Positions 7,352-10,587 of a stretch of DNA of 10,587 bases are shown here, one piece after another. The first letter of the stretch is position 1, and every line of letters starts with the position of its first letter. The stretch spans positions 1-10,587 of the forward strand of contig JALVKK010000178.1 in assembly GCA_027033875.1 (NCBI GenBank). Direction: 5' to 3'. The notes beneath the pieces are model-generated. The model saw only the letters and a program-made list of their open reading frames with translations, was not told the DNA's origin and ran no database searches. This DNA is from Flavobacteriales bacterium. GTDB taxonomy: Bacteria > Bacteroidota > Bacteroidia > Flavobacteriales > Flavobacteriaceae. A program made the translations under genes and the position numbers.

Positions 7352-8275
7352 ATGCAATTTTACGCCCCCGGAAAAATAATGCTCAGCGGTGAATACGCCG
7401 TGTTAAACGGTGCTAAGGCTTTGGCTTTTCCTACGTCCGGCTACGGTCAAAGTTTATCGATTATTGAAAATATGCAATCCGGACACCGCTGGGTAAGTTT
7501 TGACCCTAACGGCAAATGGTTTGAAGTGCTTTTTTCACCGGATTTTCACCGGATAACCAAAACGACTAATCATTCGCAAGCTGTTGTAATTCAACAACTT
7601 CTGTTGTTTATTAAAAAACATAAACCACAGTTATTTGAAACTTCTTTATTTTTCAAAACCAAACTCGATTTTAATCGTCAATGGGGGTTTGGTTCGTCGT
7701 CAAGCTTAATTGCATTGCTCTCAAAATGGTCCGGTGTGCCCGCATTTGATTTACTCGATATCAGTTTTGGCGGTAGCGGGTATGATGTAGCTGTTGCTAT
7801 GGAAAACAAAGCTATTTTGTATCAATTGTCCGAACAAGCATTATCAAATTCACCGGTTTACCGGCATCGATATCCGGTATGGCAAAATATTGATTTTCAA
7901 CTGCCTTTTGCCGATAATGTCTTTTTAATCTACCGCAATATCAAACAAAACAGTCGCAATGAAATAAAAAAATACCGGCAAAAACCGGCTAATGCCAAAC
8001 AAGTTGCTGCTATCACACGTATCAGTGAGGCTTTGGCTGTTTGTAAACATTTAGATGAATTTGAACACCTCATCGAACAACATGAACAAATTATCAGTAC
8101 AATTTTACAACGCCCTACAATACAAAATGAATTATTCAACGATTATCAAGGTAAAATTAAAAGTTTAGGTGCATGGGGCGGTGATTTTATCTTAGCAACC
8201 CGACAGGAAGCGCCGGCATACTTCAAAGCAAAAGGATTAGATACTATTATTAATTTGAAAGATTTATTAATTTGA
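7352..8275 (+). CDS. GYDIA family GHMP kinase (mevalonate-kinase-like)
   Basis: This 307-residue cytoplasmic small-molecule kinase is of the GHMP superfamily. Motif 1, APGKIMLSGEYAVL, is at residues 5-18. Motif 2, the ATP phosphate-binding glycine/serine loop, appears as WGFGSSSSLIALL at 111-123. The family-naming motif GYDVA (GYDIA in the type form) lies at 143-147 within GGSGYDVAVAMEN, and D145 is the likely counterpart of the catalytic aspartate of mevalonate kinases. The C-terminal motif 3 appears as GAWGGDFILA at 273-282. Proteins of this type are widespread in Flavobacteriia and are related to mevalonate-pathway kinases, but the substrate of this subgroup is, to my knowledge, unsettled, so a mevalonate-pathway role is inference. 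No other isoprenoid gene is in the window. Its stop overlaps the mutY start by one base, implying translational coupling. Confidence 0.88.
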   Translation: MQFYAPGKIMLSGEYAVLNGAKALAFPTSGYGQSLSIIENMQSGHRWVSFDPNGKWFEVLFSPDFHRITKTTNHSQAVVIQQLLLFIKKHKPQLFETSLFFKTKLDFNRQWGFGSSSSLIALLSKWSGVPAFDLLDISFGGSGYDVAVAMENKAILYQLSEQALSNSPVYRHRYPVWQNIDFQLPFADNVFLIYRNIKQNSRNEIKKYRQKPANAKQVAAITRISEALAVCKHLDEFEHLIEQHEQIISTILQRPTIQNELFNDYQGKIKSLGAWGGDFILATRQEAPAYFKAKGLDTIINLKDLLI

Positions 8276-9291
8276 TGAATACGGCATTACTTTTGGATTG
8301 GTACCGGCAAAACAAGCGGGATTTACCTTGGCGTGATACCGATGATCCGTATAAAATTTGGTTATCCGAAATTATTCTGCAACAAACACAAATCGTACAA
8401 GGCTTGCCGTACTATCAAAAGTTTATTGGCATTTATCCCGATGTGCATAGTCTGGCATCGGCAAGTGAGCGGAAAATTTTAACTCTTTGGCAAGGTTTGG
8501 GCTATTATTCACGTGCGCGCAATCTGCTCTACACAGCAAAAGATATTGTAACAAATTATCAAGGCATTTTTCCTAAATCTTATGAGAAGTTGTTGAAACT
8601 CAAAGGGGTAGGGGAATATACCGCCGCGGCAATAGCTTCTTTTTGTTACAACGAACCCGTTGCCGTAGTGGACGGAAACGTTTACAGGGTTTTGGCAAGA
8701 TTTTTTGGTATCGATACGCCCATCAATACGACCGAAGGTAAAAAATTGTTTAAAAATTTAGCCCGCCGAAATCTGGACCCAAAACAACCGGCACTTCACA
8801 ATCAAGCCATTATGGAATTTGGCGCTTTGCACTGTACACCGGCACAACCCGAATGCAAAACATGTCCTTTGATAAAAGAATGTATCGCCTACCAAACAGG
8901 TCAAGTAGCAAATTTACCGGTTAATTTATCGAAACTTAAAATCAAAAAACGCTATTTGCATTATTTTTTGGTACAATGGCAAAATCAAATTATTTTGGAA
9001 AAACGAACCGAAAAAGATATTTGGCAAAATTTATACCAACTACCATTGATTGAAACTATTGATAATAAAGCCTTTACACCGAAAAATATAAGTAAATTGT
9101 ATCAAAAATACAGGATTATTCCCGTAAATCAACCGGTTTTGGTCAAAAAAACCATACATAAATTAACACACCAACATTTACATATTAATTTTTGGAAACT
9201 GCAAAGCCGGAAAAAACCGTTAAAAAGTATTTCTAAAACCACTATTGCAGATTATCCTCTGCCCATTGTAATTGCAAATTTTTTAAAATAA
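8275..9291 (+). CDS. mutY: A/G-specific adenine DNA glycosylase MutY
   Basis: MutY removes adenine mispaired with 8-oxoguanine, preventing G:C to T:A mutations. The 338-residue protein contains the SEIILQQTQI motif (catalytic E32), a helix-hairpin-helix at about 105-122 (LKLKGVGEYTAAAIASF), the catalytic aspartate D133 in VVDGNVYRVLAR, and a complete 4Fe-4S ligand set C187-x6-C194-x2-C197-x5-C203. Residues about 225-338 form the NUDIX-like 8-oxoG-recognition domain (KKRYLHYFLVQWQNQIILEKR; KLTHQHLHINFW). Length and all key residues are normal. The ATG at 8275 is chosen: it overlaps the TGA of the preceding gene (TGATG), and the TTG one codon earlier is an unlikely start. The partnership with a metabolic GHMP kinase probably reflects operon economy rather than shared function. 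No strong dedicated terminator follows. Confidence 0.95.
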   Translation: MNTALLLDWYRQNKRDLPWRDTDDPYKIWLSEIILQQTQIVQGLPYYQKFIGIYPDVHSLASASERKILTLWQGLGYYSRARNLLYTAKDIVTNYQGIFPKSYEKLLKLKGVGEYTAAAIASFCYNEPVAVVDGNVYRVLARFFGIDTPINTTEGKKLFKNLARRNLDPKQPALHNQAIMEFGALHCTPAQPECKTCPLIKECIAYQTGQVANLPVNLSKLKIKKRYLHYFLVQWQNQIILEKRTEKDIWQNLYQLPLIETIDNKAFTPKNISKLYQKYRIIPVNQPVLVKKTIHKLTHQHLHINFWKLQSRKKPLKSISKTTIADYPLPIVIANFLK

Positions 9292-9302
9292 TGACGAATT
9301 AA

Positions 9303-9365
9303 ACCGCATCCGCGAATATTTCGGGATTAGCCAAAGGTGTTTACATCGGTTACGTGTATGAGTAG
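9303..9365 (+). pseudogene. Possible remnant of a T9SS sorting-domain coding end
   Basis: Directly after mutY, a 20-codon open stretch bounded by stops encodes TASANISGLAKGVYIGYVYE and ends in TAG at 9363-9365. The core ISGLAKGVYI looks like the near-terminal strand of T9SS type A sorting domains (compare LSEGVYLAKF and FHKGVYIVKI in this window). It has no start codon and no upstream coding body, so if real it is the stranded 3' end of a lost gene. Its stop lies inside the left arm of the inverted repeat. The match is short and could be chance. Confidence 0.25.
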
Positions 9366-9463
9366 TGGCGGGGTTTACCGCACTTACTTTCATATTTGCA
9401 CTACTGTTTTTTTTATTCATATTTGTTTCATTTTTAGCACTTTGCCCGCCATTACTTATACAC
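9354..9463. repeat. Long imperfect inverted repeat (stem-loop element) between mutY and the methyltransferase
   Basis: The 19-base left arm GTGTATGAGTAGTGGCGGG (9354-9372) is the reverse complement of 9445-9463 apart from two positions, both of which give G-U wobble pairs in RNA. The arms enclose 72 bases that contain three GCACT copies (9380, 9398, 9437) and a 10-base direct repeat TTCATATTTG (9389-9398 and 9416-9425). The right arm continues into a small CACA/TGTG palindrome (9461-9474). The methyltransferase stop codon is 15 bases beyond the right arm. The element is not a simple intrinsic terminator because its loop is long, although it might stop transcription. Its architecture recalls mobile palindromic repeats or integron attC sites, but canonical attC core boxes are not seen. 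Confidence 0.75.
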
Positions 9464-9478
9464 AATGTTCTGTGCCGT

Positions 9479-10587
9479 TTATGTTATTATAAATTCTTGA
9501 ACAATTTTTTTATTGTATGCTTTCCAACCGCCACGAAAATCTCTTGCCGTTATTTGTATATATTGTTTCATTCTTTGGGAATTTAATTGTTTTAACAAAT
9601 ATTCATAGTCTCCTTCATATTTTATGCAATAACCTGAATAGAATGTTGCATCTTCATATTTCGATAAAATAAAATTAGGTTCTTTATTCATTGGCGAAAA
9701 AAGAATTTTTTTACCAAAAGTTGTGTCCAATCCTTGTGTTCTACCAAAGGCATACCAAGCTACCGGATTTGGTTTGCCGTTATCTCTTTTATCAAGTATC
9801 GGTTTGACTTTTAGTAAATAATCGTAGGCTAACGGATATTTTTCTTTCAATTCGTTTTCTGGAATAATTTGGTGTTTTCCATTTACTTTTTTGTAAGGGA
9901 ATATGACGTATTCTTTTAAAGGTTCATTTCCGTCTTTTAAAGTAGAAACTTTTATTATGGGTTTTACTATGTCTTTTTCAATTTTTATTATTCCATTGTG
10001 TTTGGATTGCAAGAAAATATAATCATTTTCTTTTTTGACAAAAGGCATCATATAAATTTTGTCTGCCAATGTTGTAATACCTACGTGAATTTTTGCAATA
10101 TCGCCAAGTCGTTTACCTTTTATAATTTCATTTTTGTTTAAGGAAAGCTGCCAAAATTTTTTTCCTTTTAACTCTGAAAAATCAATCATTCTTTCTTCAA
10201 AAGTATTTCTGTCTTTTGCGTGCTGATATAAAAACCGGTTATGTTTTTTCTTGTCAAAAATAACTATGGCGCTATAAGTTGTTGCATCGTCAAATAGTTG
10301 GATATGACCGTAATTTGTAATCTGAATTAAATTTTGTCTTGTCTCGAAATATTTTCGTAAATCTCTTGCCGTATCGGTATGAAAAAAAGTATTCGGGGTT
10401 ATATATCCGGCTATTCCGTTTTCTTTTAATAAATTTAATGCTAATTCGTAAAAAGCAATAAAAATATCCGTTGAACCTGATTTGCAAAATTGATAATGAT
10501 TTTGGATAAATTTCCTTTCGTTAATTTCAAGGTGTTGTATTCTAATATACGGCGGATTTCCGACAATAAAATCAAATTTTTCTACCG
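9479..10587 (-). CDS. Eco57I/TaqI-like N6-adenine DNA methyltransferase, N-terminus beyond window
   Basis: The minus-strand frame is open without interruption from the window edge to TAA at 9481-9479, giving 368 visible residues. An ATG at 10189 is internal, not the start. Visible residues 4-13 read FDFIVGNPPY, with the catalytic motif IV NPPY of N6-adenine methyltransferases. Further family segments are GSTDIFIAFYELAL at 37-50, GIAGYITPNTFF at 57-68 and FDDATTYSAIVIFDKK at 98-113. From about residue 150 the protein resembles the TaqI-type C-terminal specificity domain (KLGDIAKI-like KRLGDIAKIHVGITTLADK; near the end AYNKKIVQEFIIT). The SAM-binding motif I and any fused endonuclease domain would lie in the missing part, so it may be a stand-alone type II methylase or a type IIG restriction-methylation fusion. 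It converges on mutY and abuts the inverted repeat, suggesting acquired DNA. Confidence 0.86.
   Translation of the reverse strand, partial: VEKFDFIVGNPPYIRIQHLEINERKFIQNHYQFCKSGSTDIFIAFYELALNLLKENGIAGYITPNTFFHTDTARDLRKYFETRQNLIQITNYGHIQLFDDATTYSAIVIFDKKKHNRFLYQHAKDRNTFEERMIDFSELKGKKFWQLSLNKNEIIKGKRLGDIAKIHVGITTLADKIYMMPFVKKENDYIFLQSKHNGIIKIEKDIVKPIIKVSTLKDGNEPLKEYVIFPYKKVNGKHQIIPENELKEKYPLAYDYLLKVKPILDKRDNGKPNPVAWYAFGRTQGLDTTFGKKILFSPMNKEPNFILSKYEDATFYSGYCIKYEGDYEYLLKQLNSQRMKQYIQITARDFRGGWKAYNKKIVQEFIIT

Noticed and set aside
8272..8274. TTG as a mutY start one codon before the ATG.
   Set aside because: The ATG immediately following is the normal start and forms the typical TGATG coupling junction.
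9345..9480. Calling the palindrome a true integron attC site.
   Set aside because: I could not find paired RYYYAAC and GTTRRRY core boxes at its ends, and no integrase gene is in the window.
9365..9586. 73-residue hydrophobic plus-strand ORF across the inverted repeat and methyltransferase end.
   Set aside because: It comes from T-rich loop sequence and overlaps the antisense of the supported methyltransferase; there is no conserved pattern.
9479..10189. A 236-residue minus-strand ORF starting at the ATG at 10189-10187.
   Set aside because: The same frame stays open upstream to the window edge and contains the NPPY motif and further methyltransferase motifs, so this ATG is an internal methionine.

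Overview
The window looks like chromosomal DNA from a member of the Bacteroidota, probably a Flavobacteriia-like lineage. Three predicted secreted proteins end in type IX secretion system (T9SS) type A C-terminal sorting domains, a system essentially confined to this phylum. One gene is a GYDIA-type GHMP kinase, a family I associate with Flavobacteriia. Intergenic DNA is very AT-rich, and the best promoter candidates match the Bacteroidota -7 consensus TAnnTTTG rather than a TATAAT box. No rRNA, tRNA, CRISPR array or insertion sequence is visible.

Layout. (1) folE (GTP cyclohydrolase I, minus strand, 1-632, running off the left edge) is divergent from a class III-like PPK2 polyphosphate kinase (755-1636, plus). 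(2) A secretome block follows: a 586-residue Omp28-like CxxC protein (1728-3488, plus), a strong bidirectional hairpin terminator (3515-3550), a convergent 864-residue multidomain protein joining a cleaved-adhesin-like domain to an internal Omp28-like CxxC domain (3573-6167, minus), a 346-base AT-rich divergent promoter region, and a 245-residue T9SS cargo protein (6514-7251, plus) ending in a classic intrinsic terminator. (3) A two-gene unit, GYDIA GHMP kinase (7352-8275) and mutY (8275-9291), shares one base at a TGATG stop/start junction. (4) The right end is accessory: a 20-codon coding tail that resembles the end of a T9SS sorting domain, a long imperfect inverted repeat (arms 9354-9372 and 9445-9463), and, 15 bases past the right arm, the stop codon of a minus-strand Eco57I/TaqI-like N6-adenine DNA methyltransferase that runs off the right edge without its N-terminus.

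How the genes work together. The housekeeping genes (folE, ppk2, GHMP kinase, mutY) serve unrelated pathways: pterin synthesis, polyphosphate-driven nucleotide phosphorylation, probably isoprenoid or other small-molecule phosphorylation, and oxidative DNA repair. The three secreted proteins share building blocks (Omp28-like CxxC domain, CARDB-like beta-sandwiches, a DxYG-type domain, the T9SS tail) in different orders, which suggests modular surface-protein evolution. The most interesting structure is at the mutY/methyltransferase boundary. There a palindromic element resembling an integron attC site in overall shape, but lacking its canonical core boxes, abuts a DNA-modification gene, and the CCGG-rich signature of the other genes fades. 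This looks like an edge of acquired DNA.
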